Source: Aphidius gifuensis (taxonomy: Eukaryota; Arthropoda; Insecta; Hymenoptera; Braconidae). Taken from it: a stretch of 64,000 nucleotides of DNA. The translations under genes were made by a program, and so were the position numbers. Where the stretch lies: contig NC_057789.1 of assembly GCF_014905175.1 (NCBI RefSeq), positions 15,366,876-15,430,875 of the forward strand. Reading direction: 5' to 3'. Numbering within the stretch: position 1 is the first letter of the stretch; every line of letters begins with the position of its first letter. Below, piece by piece: positions 12,104 through 22,729 of the stretch. The notes under the pieces were generated by a model. That model made no database searches. It saw only the letters and a list, made by a program, of their open reading frames with translations, and was not told the origin of the DNA.

Positions 12104-12205
12104 GCAAGCCGGTGTCAAGCCTGGGAACACAAGACTGTGTCAAGCCTGGGAACACAAGACTGTGTCAAGCCTGGGAACACAAGCCTGTGCCAAGCCTGAT
12201 ACACT
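12104..12205. repeat. Short tandem repeat, ~25-bp unit, three copies
   Basis: GTGTCAAGCCTGGGAACACA is repeated three times in succession. The unit is a shortened relative of the motif in the 121-bp array. Confidence 0.85.
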
Positions 12206-12342
12206 AGTCCGACACCAGTAAATACATCGTGAACATTCCAGACTTGACACAGGCTTGTGTCACAGGCCTGACACAGGCCCGAGAGCCGGGTAATCAGGCT
12301 TGTCCCAGGCTTGTGCCCGTCGTCACTTCCTACCTGGGCGAT

Positions 12343-12964
12343 GAATGAAAATTGGGCAGTTTGTTTTTTTTTTTTTAATATTATTAATACAAAAAGTAAA
12401 AAATAAAACTAGAGATGGCCGAGGCTTACAAAGTAGTGCCTATCCAGCCCCCTTTACACTATAGTATAATTTGTTTATGAAGGAGTCTTTACACTTCCAG
12501 TGAAGTATCTTTATAAAGGTTTTCTTACAAGGTGCAAAAAAATGTGTTTGTGGGAAAAATTACCCTGAGATCATAATATATCATAATATGATAGTATATT
12601 TAGTTAACTATTATTTAGATCTGATATTCTAACTAAACGTTAACATTTTTCTTTTTCTTCTCTTTTTTTTATAAAATATAAAAACATCATAAAACTTAAA
12701 TAGATAAATATAAGTATTTAAATACGAATAATTTTGCTTATAGTCAAATATGTCTTCTGAACATATGTTTATCTTACTTTAGTACTTCAAACTAATTTAG
12801 TTAAGTCTTTGTTTTGATTGTTATTTGCTCTCTTTGAAGGTACAAAGTATATGGCACAACACTAACAATAAAATATTTCTAGGTTCATAACATTAAAATA
12901 TATCTGTATAAGCATAAGACTATAAGAAATAGAAACTATACTCAATTTTCTTGATTAAATTTTT
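12343..12964. other. Intergenic, no gene seen
   Basis: AT-rich sequence between two transposons. No domain-bearing open frame or clear inverted repeat was found. Confidence 0.5.
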
Positions 12965-13643
12965 TTGGATATCGTGGTCAAAAAGTTACTAAATGCCATA
13001 GTTTTAGGCCTACTATTACATTTTAGCAGTCCCAGAGTATCCCGAACCAGCGGTTCTTTCACTCTAGATCACGTTTTATGGTCTTGTGAACTACACAAGA
13101 AAGAGAGAGAAAAGCTGATAAAGATTTTAACGAAAAATGGTAGAGTTTCATCTTCTTTGTTACATTCAGATAGACTCGAAGGAATAACATTCATTTTTTT
13201 TAATGATATATTTAAAGAATTATGTCCAGAACGAAGTCTGTTGATTGTACAAATCCCATGTCGATTAATAGGCCACTCATTAAACCACTGTGATGGGGCT
13301 GGACCATACAAGTGACTGAAATAATAATTTCCTTTTTCTCTAGCTGTTTCAGTGCAAAAGTTATTAAACTCTGTGTACATTTTATTTTTCCAATAACTTT
13401 TTAGATCTGCAATTGTGAGCAACAGCTGAGAATCAACACCATTACGTATCGCATCTTTGGCCCCTGAATCTGCTTTTTCGTTACCTGTAATACCTCTATG
13501 TGCTGGTACCCAGTATAAATTGACTATTTTGCCTGCATTTTCTAACTGATAGAGTTTATTTTTTAGATACCACACTATGTATTTTGTTGAGTTAATTTTT
13601 AATTTACTGGAAATTGCTAATAAAACACTTAGAGAGTCGGAAA
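12965..13643 (-). pseudogene. Non-LTR retrotransposon RNase H fragment
   Basis: On the minus strand, starting at the left edge of the MULE, the translation runs through an RNase H domain: FSDSLSVLLAI with the catalytic-type Asp, then WVPAHRGITGNEKAD with the conserved His and Asp, then the downstream linker to SECNKEDETL. This is the RNase H found at the end of the polymerase ORF in Jockey/I/R1-like non-LTR retrotransposons. The zinc-binding tail that should follow (TLDHVLWSCELH) is present but on the opposite strand, because 74 bp have been inverted (13067-13140). The reverse transcriptase is missing; the MULE at 13644 abuts the 5' side of the fragment. Dead remnant. Confidence 0.85.
13067..13140 (+). 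other. 74-bp microinversion inside the retrotransposon tail
   Basis: Read on the plus strand, this segment encodes DHVLWSCELHKKEREKL, the natural continuation of the minus-strand SECNKEDETL that ends at its border. It is bounded by ACTCTA (13061-13066) and TAGAGT (13141-13146), a perfect 6-bp inverted repeat. Flipping it back joins the two halves of the zinc-binding tail in frame. Confidence 0.85.
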
Positions 13644-15785
13644 AGTTGCCGCCCTTTATCCCGAATCAAACTCCCCGAATGGCTTTTTTTCCGAATGACC
13701 TCCGTCCTGAATGACCTTTTTCCAGAATACATTTTGCCCGAATGCATTTTTCCCGAACTATAAATCCCGAATATCATTTTTCCCGAATAACCTTTTTCCC
13801 GAGTATTTTTTTTTCCGAATAAATTTTTTTCAAGTGTATTATTTTATTTATATCTCTTTATTTATTAGATTACAATATTATGTGCGATAGCTTTTAAAAA
13901 TTCTAACTCTTGGAACGATTCATAACCAGCCACAAGGGACATTATTCTTTCCTGGAAATCTATCCATTTTCTTTTCGGCATAGCCCGGACTTTTCTTCCC
14001 AGACTCAGCTCTGCTATCATTATTTCTGCGTAAGCTTGTTCTTTTTGAAATTCACCAAGTGCAGAATACGAGTCAGGATGGTGTTTTCCAACAACAAGTT
14101 GAAAGCGATTATGCCACCCCTCGCTTATATTATTTGTTCTATGAGAACCAGACAAAGCCGCTTCATGCTGGTTCCACATAGATGGTGGATAACGGGGATT
14201 AATTCCTTTTCTTCTTCCTCGCGCTGTTACCCCAAGAACATAGGTCTTTTCAAAATATTCAAAAATCGGCAACAGCTCCTCAGGAGCATCTTCCTCCAGA
14301 AGAGAAACAATGCGAGGAACATCTTCTTCCGGTACAAAAGCTAGTCCTAGCATCATGTGGGTATAGACTTTGATTGAACGATTATCTGGGTCATTGTATG
14401 CTACTTGAAGTCCAGCGCATTGAATCTGTCGATATACTGACTGACCAAGATGGAAAAAGCAACAGCTGAGAGGATAGTTTGGAAAAACTTCTCCACATGA
14501 ATTTATAATTGCTTTTTCAAAGTCTGTCATGATCCTAGGCTGACCGCAATCAATTCTGTACTCATTGAAAGATGATTGAACAGCCTTGAGTACAGCAGCA
14601 TACTGAATAGTCTCTTTGGATAAAAGCAATGCGTACACAAACGGTACAGCAACAACTGCATCATTATTTCCACCGAGTTGTTTACACGTCCCGAGAATTG
14701 TGAAAAGTTGTGTGAAAATAGTTGGACTGACCTGATAGTAATATTATCAATATAGTTATAGAATTGTCATTATAATTAACACATAATTAACATGTCACCT
14801 TGAACGTTCCATCTAAGAACCAGATATCACTCCTTGCCAATAATTCTAAATTCCTCCGAGTCGAAAAAACAATAACTCTTCCTCCATTCAAAGAATCATC
14901 ATCAAGTGAATCATAAATTAAAAATTTATCACCCGTGAGTGTTTTCTGATATCGATCAGGAAGAGTACCCAAGTCAGCAAGACTTTTTGGATTTGGTAGC
15001 AAATTTTTTCTTAAAATAAATAAATATTGTATTTAAAAAAGGTAATTAAAAGAAGTACCTCCGGATTTTTCGCATTGATTTTATTAAATTATCGCGCTCA
15101 GGTAGCTGGCTAAGGACGCCCTCAGACAGTCCAGCTAGCTCTACACGTAATATTTGAGATGGGGGTTGCTGTGGATGGTCCTCAGCCTTCCGTTTCAAAG
15201 AAATTTTAAAAATCTCAGCTTCAACCTGTTCTTGGTTGGGAACATGAGCATGATCGTCTAATGTTGGTTCACGTATAAAGTAATGTTTGTTTTCTTCAGC
15301 ATTGAATGCAGTAACCGCTCTTGCTTTGCATTCTTTACGACGTAACCTTTGACACTCCCAATAAGTTTTACCCTTAACTGGTAATTTAGACCGCAAATAA
15401 ACGAAACCATTATGAACTAATTTGGTTCTCCAAGAATTTTGATATCATCCATCATTTAAAAATATTAAAAAGAAATAAAAATTTAAATAAAATTTACTTA
15501 AAAATTTGACATTCAAAAACGGAAATAATAAATCAAATAAAATAAAACAAATGACGGTAATTAATGAAATTAGTATTAGTACTTTCTTTTTTTTTCATAA
15601 ACTTTATTTTATTATTAGTTCTTTTTCTTTTAAATAGTTTCTTCCTTTTTTTAAATTCGGGCACAATAATATTCGGACGAAATGCATTCGGGCAAAAAGC
15701 ATTCGGGCAAACAGATTTTCGGGAAAAAGGTCATTCGGGAAAAAGGCCGTTCGGGAAAACCAATTCGGGAAAAATACCGTGAATC
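13644..15785 (-). mobile_element. MULE/FLYWCH DNA transposon (copy 1)
   Basis: The terminal regions consist of reiterated 'ttcgggaaaa' words: cccgaat-type at 13660-13820 and the inverted form at 15655-15780. Between them lies a MULE transposase gene on the minus strand. The left end (GTTGCCGCCCTTTATCCCGAA) and right end (complement GATTCACGGTATTTTTCCCG) match the ends of copy 2 at 22730-24251. Unlike copy 2, no 9-bp duplication is seen (AGTCGGAAA left, CGGTTCTTG right), and the right flank does not continue the RNase H reading frame present at the left flank, so one side has been rearranged. Confidence 0.85.
13865..15396 (-). CDS. MULE transposase with FLYWCH domain, three exons
   Basis: The exons on the minus strand are 15396-15059, 15009-14799 and 14731-13865, separated by introns of 49 bp (15058-15010) and 67 bp (14798-14732), both GT-AG; splicing keeps one frame throughout. 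The first exon carries a FLYWCH-type zinc finger (TYWECQRLRRKECKARA) followed by the linker ELAGLSEGVLSQLPERD. Exon 2 ends in LDGTFK with the first catalytic Asp of the MULE fold. Exon 3 has MTDFEKAI (second Asp), the CCFFHLGQSVYR zinc/His region and NNISEGWHNRF. The C-terminus is complete. A frameshift lies just upstream, near 15415, where the first FLYWCH strand (KLVHNGFVYLRS) leaves the frame of the probable start (MMDDIKILGEP). Role: cut-and-paste transposition. Possibly inactive through that single lesion. Confidence 0.82.
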
Positions 15786-15990
15786 CGGTTCTTGATTTAA
15801 TTTAAAAATCATACTTTAAGTAATCGTAATCGATACAACTTTTTATTAAAAAAAACAAACTTAGACGATTGGTTTTATAGTTTTTCATAATATAGTTCTC
15901 GAAGCTTTGCATTTCCGGATATATAGACGTATTCAAGTTTTATTGTTGAATTTTTTAGAATGTAAATATAATATTGTATCTTCTTTTCAG

Positions 15991-16542
15991 ATTAATCATG
16001 AAAGAGCAAAAGTTGATGAATTATCTCGAGAAATGAAAGAAAAACATGAAAATAGGACTAGTTATTATGAAACATCGCGAGCTGGAAATATAAGAATGGT
16101 AAATATTTAAACAAATTTTTCTCTTCTGCATTCTAAAAATAATATAATTTTTAATAACATGTTTTTTTTGATTATTTTTGTATGATTCCAGTTTAAAATG
16201 TATGAAAAGAGCATACGCTCAGAACTAAAAATGCATCATATCTTGGAAAATGTTGAATCGGGCAAGTATTTTTTTTATTTTCACATTTCTTTATATTTAT
16301 TATTTATCATATAATAAATTTTTAATTCGTTTTCCATTTTAGATATCCGGGATTACCAATATTTTGCGAAAAAATTTCCGATTTCAAGAGATGGAACGTT
16401 CGAGGATCTTCAAGCCCTCTATCCGGAGGAAGAGGAAGAGTATGAAAGTTTACCAATCATAAGTATAGCTAATACAGCTCTTAATCAATTAGAACGATTT
16501 ATTAAAAAAACTGAAAAAAGTTATCCTACACAAATTTTATAG
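15991..16542 (+). CDS. 3' end of an unrecognised spliced gene
   Basis: Three exons fit together in frame: 15991-16098, 16192-16261 and 16345-16542 (TAG). Acceptors are TTCTTTTCAG, TATGATTCCAG and CATTTTAG. The first donor is ATG|GTAAAT. The second appears to be GC (CGG|GCAAGT): using it joins TCG-G to AT-ATC and opens a 65-codon exon to a stop, whereas the nearby GT choice gives an early stop. The protein tail is charged and helical (SREMKEKHENRTSYYETSRAG, then MYEKSIRSELKMHHIL, then an acidic PEEEEEYESLP and a lysine-rich end). Polyadenylation-type AATAAA follows at about 16546. I do not recognise the family. The 5' exons are not in view; the MULE lies just upstream, perhaps in an intron. 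Codon use and splice signals suggest a real host gene. Confidence 0.72.
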
Positions 16543-17220
16543 AAAAATAAAGAAAAATAAAAAATTGCAATAAGTTGTTTAAATTTATTATATTGAGAAA
16601 AAATATTTAAAAAAATATGGAAACATATACCATATATTACTATTATTTTTTATCTTAACATAAAAATTTGTGAGAACACTTTTTATTTCAGATATGAGAA
16701 TTATATCACTTAAAAATTCAATGTATACATTTATATATACATATATATTTCAAATAATTATTAAAACATTATTTTCAAATGAATAATTAGACTGTAGTTG
16801 TAAAAAAACAATTATAATGATATTATAATTATATATATATATATATATTATAGTTATATATATTGGAGAGAATAATATATGTAATATGTATATATGTATA
16901 CACATTCACATTCGTTGCTTCAAATACAGTTTGAAAAATCATTCAATACTAAATATTTATATAATTACACTACTCGATAATATATGACGCTTGAAAGAAT
17001 TTTTTACAGCATCTATCACAAAATTTGTAAACTTATAAATAAGAGAGGGGCGTTGCAAGAGAAATCCGTTGACCAATGTTTTTTTATTTTCTGTTTCGTG
17101 GGAAATTAAAGGGCGACCGGTAAGATTTTATGGAGGGAAAGCATAACTCTTACTCACTCACTCTGGTGGGCTCTTATGAAAAAAAAAAAAAATGTGGAAG
17201 GGACAGCTTCCCCATCTTAA
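16543..17220. other. Intergenic with (AT)n microsatellite
   Basis: This is the presumed downstream region of the spliced gene and the left flank of the virus-like element. A TA-dinucleotide run lies at about 16830-16862. No gene was found. A Polinton terminal inverted repeat should lie near here, but none could be matched by eye to the sequence right of 33936. Confidence 0.5.
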
Positions 17221-17350
17221 ACTCTTCCCAGCAGCGTTGTATCTAGTTGAAACTTGCTCGTTTGAGCGTTAAGTTCTCTCGGTTCAAAATTATTTTTCTT
17301 TAGATTGTTTCAATTTGTTAAGTTCTTTTAGTTTTTATTTTTACATAAAG

Positions 17351-17518
17351 GTGAGTGCAAGTAGTTTTATTCTTTACGAGTATCGAAATTCAATTAAATT
17401 TATTGTTAAAATTTTTCAATTATTATTATTTTTTGAAGATACACTGTTGATTTGTGTATTATACATTTCTTTTAATAATTTCTTATCTCATGACGTTGAA
17501 ATTCTTTTATTTTCATAG
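17351..17518 (+). promoter_or_regulatory. Probable 5' UTR intron of the polymerase gene
   Basis: A strong donor (AAAG|GTGAGTGC at 17351) and acceptor (TTTTATTTTCATAG ending at 17518) frame 168 bp just upstream of the ATG at 17533. If used, the gene has a short non-coding first exon. Inferred from consensus only. Confidence 0.5.
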
Positions 17519-17532
17519 TTATAATTGTCGCA

Positions 17533-20500
17533 ATGGATCAACGTTTACTACAGATGCAAATGCGCAAAAACTTCAGTAGTGTATTAAGGCAACTTGAGAA
17601 GAATCCAAATAACGCGGAAATTGCTGCTGCTATATGCAAAATTCAAACCCATATTAAAGATCTTAATGAATCATTGGGTACCCTTAAAACATCTAGGAAA
17701 AAAATGACCTCTGCAACAGTTGCTTTGTTAACCTCATGTAAATTAAAATTACAACATTTACAAAAAAGTGGTGGTACAATGCAAAATGAAATTTCCACAT
17801 CATCATCACCAATTATAGATAATGTCATTCAAGCAGATTCTATTAATAAAAGAATAAGATGGACTGATTTAGAATCTGCATTTCAAAAGAGAATGACAAC
17901 TGGAATGTTCGTTAATATAATACATAAAAATTTGAATTCGTTCTTTAAAGATGTGAAAATTCTGCTGATTATTCGTTTACATAATTTATTGAAGGAAAAA
18001 AGTGCTATTAAACTCAACACAATTTTAGCATGTAATTTCGAAATCGTTAAAGAAGGAGAAATTATGATTGAAACGAAATATTTTACTGTTGGATGCATGA
18101 AGATTCTACAATTAACAGATTTAGATGAAGTATTGACGAAAAATTTTGAAAAGTTAAAAACTGATATTGAAGAAAAAGAAATGGAGAGCTCAGGCTGGAC
18201 CCTGCATGAAATCATGCATCTAGAAATAAATATAAATGACTATATACCTCTGCGTGGTGGTTTATCAACATTTATTGAAATGCCAACATGGATTCAAAGC
18301 ACAAGATCAGTTGTAAATGTAAAAAATTATGATGACAATTATTGTTTTATTTGGAGTGTGTTAGCCGCAATCTACAAACTTGAAACAAATCCGCAAAGGG
18401 TTAGCACATATGAAAAATATATAAATAATTTAAATCTAGATGGAATAACATTCCCAATGTCATGGAGTAAAATTAAACAATTTGAAAAGAATAATCATTT
18501 AAAAATAAATGTTTATGGTATTGATAATACGGATAATTTAGAAGCTGAATCTGAGGATGAAGAAGCTGATAATTTGAATAAGAACAATAAGAAAAAAAAA
18601 CGTGAAGAGCGGATTGTTCCATATTATTTGTCTGATAATATTGAATCAAATTATAAAACTATCCATCTTTTGATTATTGAAAAAAATAAAAAAAAATTGA
18701 TGGTTCACAAGATGAAGAAGCAGAAGAAGATGAGTCTGACGCTGACGATTTTGATGAATACGATTTTAATAATCCATTAAATAAAAAAAAACTGAGCGAA
18801 TTTTCAAATCGTCACTTTGCTTGGATTAAAAATCTATCAAGACTTGTGAGCAAACAAATATCATTGTACAATGGTAAAAAATTTATTTGTGATCGTTGTC
18901 TATCATATTTTTATTCACCTAAATCAATTGAAAATCATAATCAACAATGTCTCGAAAAAAATCAATATGCAATGGTGATGCCTACCGAACAAAATAATAT
19001 ATTGAAATTTAAAAATTATAAATATCAGCTCAGAGTACCTTTTGTAGTGTATGCAGACCTTGAAAGTATATTAGAAAAAGTAACAGATACTTCTAACGAT
19101 TTAATAAAAAAGAAATTTCAACAAAAACATATACCAAGTAGTATAGCTTATTACACTAAATGTAGTTACGATGAAAAACTTTCAACATTCAAATTGGAAA
19201 GATCTAAAAATTGCATCGAGTGGTTTATTAATGAACTTCAAGAATTGGCACACAATGTTGATAATATATTAGATGATATTAAACCAATGAATCTAACTTT
19301 TGATGAAGAATTAGAATTTTCTGCATCAACAAAATGTCATATTTGCACAAAAAAATTTACGCCAGAGGATATCAAGGTTCGAGATCATTGTCACTTCACA
19401 GGAGCTTACCGAGGTGCTGCACATGTAGGGCAAGTAAATTTCATTATCTATTGTTATTATTATTCAATAAGAAAAAAATAAAATAAAATAAATGAATATT
19501 TTTAATTTTTTTTTTTTTAATTTTACAGATGTAATCTCAATTATCAAGAGTCTTGCACAATAGCTGTTGTTTTTCATGGTCTGAGTAATTATGATAGCCA
19601 CTTTTTAATTAAACAGTTAAAAAAACAATTTCCAGGAACGATTAACTTATTAGCTCTCAATAAAGAGAGCTATATAAGTTTCACTAAACATGTAAAAGGT
19701 ACTAGAATTAGATTCCGTTTTATAGATTCATATAAATTTATGGCAAGCTCAATTAGCACGCTAGCAAATGAATTAGAAGATAAAGATAAAAGTATCAGTC
19801 TTAGTTTTTGCAACAATTTAGAAGAATTTAAATTGATTACTAAAAAAAGGATATTCCCATATGACTACATTGATTCTTGGGAAAAATTCAATGAAGAACA
19901 ATTACCTTCAAAACTTGATTTTTATTCACAATTAAATGAGGAACATATAAGTGAAATTGATTATAATCATGCTTGCAAAGATTGGAAAAAATTTAATATA
20001 AAAAATTTAGGTGAGTACTCAGACTTATATCTGCGTACTGATATTCTTTTGTTGGCTGATATTTTTGAGAATTTTAGATATTTTTGCTTAAAAACATATG
20101 ACTTAGATCCAGATCACTATTTTACATTGCCGGGATTAAGCTTTAACGCTATGTTGAAATATACAGAAATTGAATTAGAATTGATAACTGATGCTGATAA
20201 ATTATTGTTCATTGAGGGAGGTTTTAGGGGAGGTTTATCACAATGTTCACATCGCCATGTTATCGCAAATAATAAATATATGAGCGAATATAATCCAAAC
20301 ATTGAAGATTCTTATTTAATGTATTTTGATGTAAATAATTTATATGGATTTGCAATCGCTTCTACTCTACCAGTAAGTGATTTTCAGTGGGAAGAAAATT
20401 TTGATATAAATAAATTAAATTCAATCGAAGATAACTCAGAGTGGGGCTACATACTTGAGGTTGATTTAGATTATCCAGTTAATTTACATAATGAACACAA

Positions 20501-21566
20501 AGACTTACCATTAGCGCCAGAACGTCGAATACCACCTCTATCAACAAGTAAATGTCCAAAATTATTAGCAACGCTTTACAATAAAGAAAAATATATCATT
20601 CATTATAAAAATTTAAAACAATATGTATCTCTAGGAATGAAAATTAGAAAATTATATAGAGTTTTGAAGTTTAAACAACGAGCATGGTTGAAACCTTATA
20701 TTGATTTGAATACGGAATTGCGAACTAAGGCAACATCACTTTTTGCTAAAAATCTTTTTAAATCATTAATAAATATATGTTTCGGAAAAATGTTAGAATC
20801 AACTCGTTCGCAACGAATAATAAAATTAGTTTCTAGATATGGAGGACGTGGTAGAGCAAGAGCTCTAATATCAAAGCCCAATTTTCACAGTGCACTAATC
20901 ATAGATGATTTAGTTATTATTGAGATGAAACGTCTTAGTATTCTTCTTAATAAACCAATATATGGAGGTTTTTGTATTTTAGATATTTCAAAAACAGTTA
21001 TTTATGATTTTTATTACAATTATATTAAAAAAATGTTTCAAGATAAAGTTAAATTTGCATATATGGATACTGATAGTGCAATTTTACACATTTGTACCCC
21101 TGATATTTATGAATTTATTCGCAAAGAATGTGATAATTTCGATACGTCTGATTATCCAATTGATAACCGCTATAATATTCCCCAAAAAAATAAAAAAGTG
21201 CCAGGTATAATGAAAGATGAATGTAATGGGGAAATTATGAAGGAATTTATTGGTTTGCGTTCAAAAGCATACTCATTTTTAGTTGAAAATGAATCGTGCG
21301 ATAATAATGTAAAACTTCATAAAAAAGCTAAAGGGGTAAAAAAGTCATCAATGAAAACAATTACGTTTGAAGATTATAAAAATTGTGTGAAAAATCATGT
21401 AAAAATATCTAGAAAGCAAAATTTAATAAGGTCAGAAAAGCATCAAGTTTATAAAATTACTACAGAAAAAATCGCTTTAAGCTGGGACGATGATAAACGA
21501 GAACTCATTGAGAATAAAAATTATACTTTGCCTTGGGGCTATGCACAAGAGCTTAGAGATATATAA
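17533..21566 (+). CDS. Polinton family-B DNA polymerase (one frameshift, one GC-AG intron)
   Basis: The N-terminal half (17533 to about 18690) has a Gln/Lys-rich start and a domain around SSGWTLHEI and CFIWSVLAAIY that precedes polymerase in insect Polintons. The frame is then lost in an A-run near 18685-18705 and resumes in another frame (NRHFAWIKNLSRLV) through a zinc-finger-like CDRCLSYF...H...C and the exonuclease motif VYADLE, to a second cysteine/histidine cluster (CHICTKKF...CH). A 99-bp intron (19430-19528) with GC donor (AGG|GCAAGTA) and TTTTACAG acceptor joins GG to ATGT in frame. The C-terminal half to 21566 has the polymerase motifs FDVNNLYGFAI (A) and YMDTDS (C). Role: protein-primed replication of the element. 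The homopolymer frameshift could be a sequencing error; otherwise the gene is nearly complete. Confidence 0.9.
19430..19528 (+). other. GC-AG intron within the polymerase gene
   Basis: Exon end CATGTAGG, donor GCAAGT, acceptor TTTTACAG, next exon ATGTAATCTC. Removal gives an uninterrupted frame across a conserved cysteine-containing region. The GT alternative four bases on (CAA|GTAAAT) would give a stop two codons after the junction. GCAAGT is the consensus of the minor GC-AG intron class. Confidence 0.75.
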
Positions 21567-21655
21567 ATTATTAATATTGTAATTTTATGTAACTCTTTTT
21601 AATAAAACAACCATGGAAAAAAAATTATTCTTTATTTATTTATTTATTGATATGT

Positions 21656-22600
21656 TTACAGAGCTGTTTTCTCTATCCATTGATTGTGTGATGCATCAAA
21701 ACCAAGATATTTTACATACATTTTATTTCCTTTTTTTTTCAACACTTTTTCAATTAAATATATATCTTTGTGTCGTACTTTTTGTAGTTCAGCTTCATAA
21801 AAACATCCTTGAATTGGGTTATGTTGATAGTTCTCCAGCATATATGTAACTGGTAATGTTTTATTAATTTTTTTAATCGTGAAAATTTCAGTTGTCCAAT
21901 TAGGTTTGTAACTTTTTTCAAACAATTGTTTGTATTTGCTTATTCTAACACTATCATTTAATTTAAATTTGATTTTTTTATTTTCATAATTAAATTTTTT
22001 AAATACAGTATTTTTTAAGATTTTTATATTTTCACCAACAACTTCCACAGGTGCCATTTTGATCGTTCGATGTTTTGTTTTATTATATTGATCAATTAAT
22101 TTTGATAATATTTTGATCCATTTATAGTTGCCTTGAAGGCTAAATTCAAAAAATAATTTGTTTTTAATTGTTCGATTGAATCTCTCAACAATTCCTGCCT
22201 CAATTTTCGAAAACGTAGAATACATATGCACATCATACTTTTTTAACATTGATTGAAAGTTTGAATTATAAAATTCCGTGCCTTCATCAACATGAAGATT
22301 TTTACAAACACGAACTTTTTTAAAAATTAATTCCATTGCAGCTGATACTTCCTTTCCAGTTTTTGTTTTGAGCGCAGCGGCCCAACTGAATTTTGAAAAA
22401 TTATCAATCACTGTTAAAATATATTTGTATCCCGAATTAACGTTTGAATATTCAATCATATCAATAAGATCCGCTTGCCATGTCTCATCTTTGTCACGAA
22501 TATCAACTTTTCTTCTTAAAAAATTTTTCCTTGCTGGTGCGTGCAGTTCTCGCACAACATCTTTTTTAAATTCACTTATCTCCTTTTGATAGTTGTACAA
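21656..22600 (-). CDS. Polinton integrase (rve, C-terminal chromo-like domain)
   Basis: An intact 314-residue frame. The core carries the retroviral integrase acidic triad: WQADLIDM (first Asp, about residue 45), LHVDEGTEF (second Asp, about 104) and GIVERFN (Glu, about 139). The C-terminus (KVLKKKGNKMYVKYLGFDASHNQWI) fits a chromo-like domain thought to steer target choice. It catalyses integration of the linear element DNA. It lies tail-to-tail with the polymerase gene (90 bp between stops) and just downstream of the coiled-coil gene on the same strand. No zinc-binding N-terminal domain is seen, so the true start may be further upstream. Confidence 0.92.
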   Translation of the reverse strand: MYNYQKEISEFKKDVVRELHAPARKNFLRRKVDIRDKDETWQADLIDMIEYSNVNSGYKYILTVIDNFSKFSWAAALKTKTGKEVSAAMELIFKKVRVCKNLHVDEGTEFYNSNFQSMLKKYDVHMYSTFSKIEAGIVERFNRTIKNKLFFEFSLQGNYKWIKILSKLIDQYNKTKHRTIKMAPVEVVGENIKILKNTVFKKFNYENKKIKFKLNDSVRISKYKQLFEKSYKPNWTTEIFTIKKINKTLPVTYMLENYQHNPIQGCFYEAELQKVRHKDIYLIEKVLKKKGNKMYVKYLGFDASHNQWIEKTAL

Positions 22601-22729
22601 CGACTGAGAATTTTATTTTTTCCTTAAATATTAATATATAATATTTGCCTCTCTTAATTCTTCAATAATTGACATTATTTCATTATTATGACTCCCATTG
22701 CCAGCTGTTTGTGAAGCGATGAGCAAGCG

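Larger units (their letters stand above)
11091..12342. mobile_element. CCCAGG-ended element with 121-bp tandem array
   Basis: The ends are inverted: ATCGCCCAGGTAGGA at 11091 and its complement ending at 12342. If the element proper begins at CCC, the dinucleotide CG is present on both flanks. The interior is built from reiterated 'caagcctgtgtc' and its complement and carries a tRNA-like module. There is no coding capacity. The CCC terminus, 2-bp duplication and short-motif arrays resemble non-autonomous EnSpm/CACTA-type elements; that assignment is inference. Confidence 0.7.

Noticed and set aside
12965..13315. Plus-strand 116-codon frame with TLDHVLWSC
   Set aside because: Only the 74-bp inverted piece is meaningful; the rest is antisense of the RNase H fragment.
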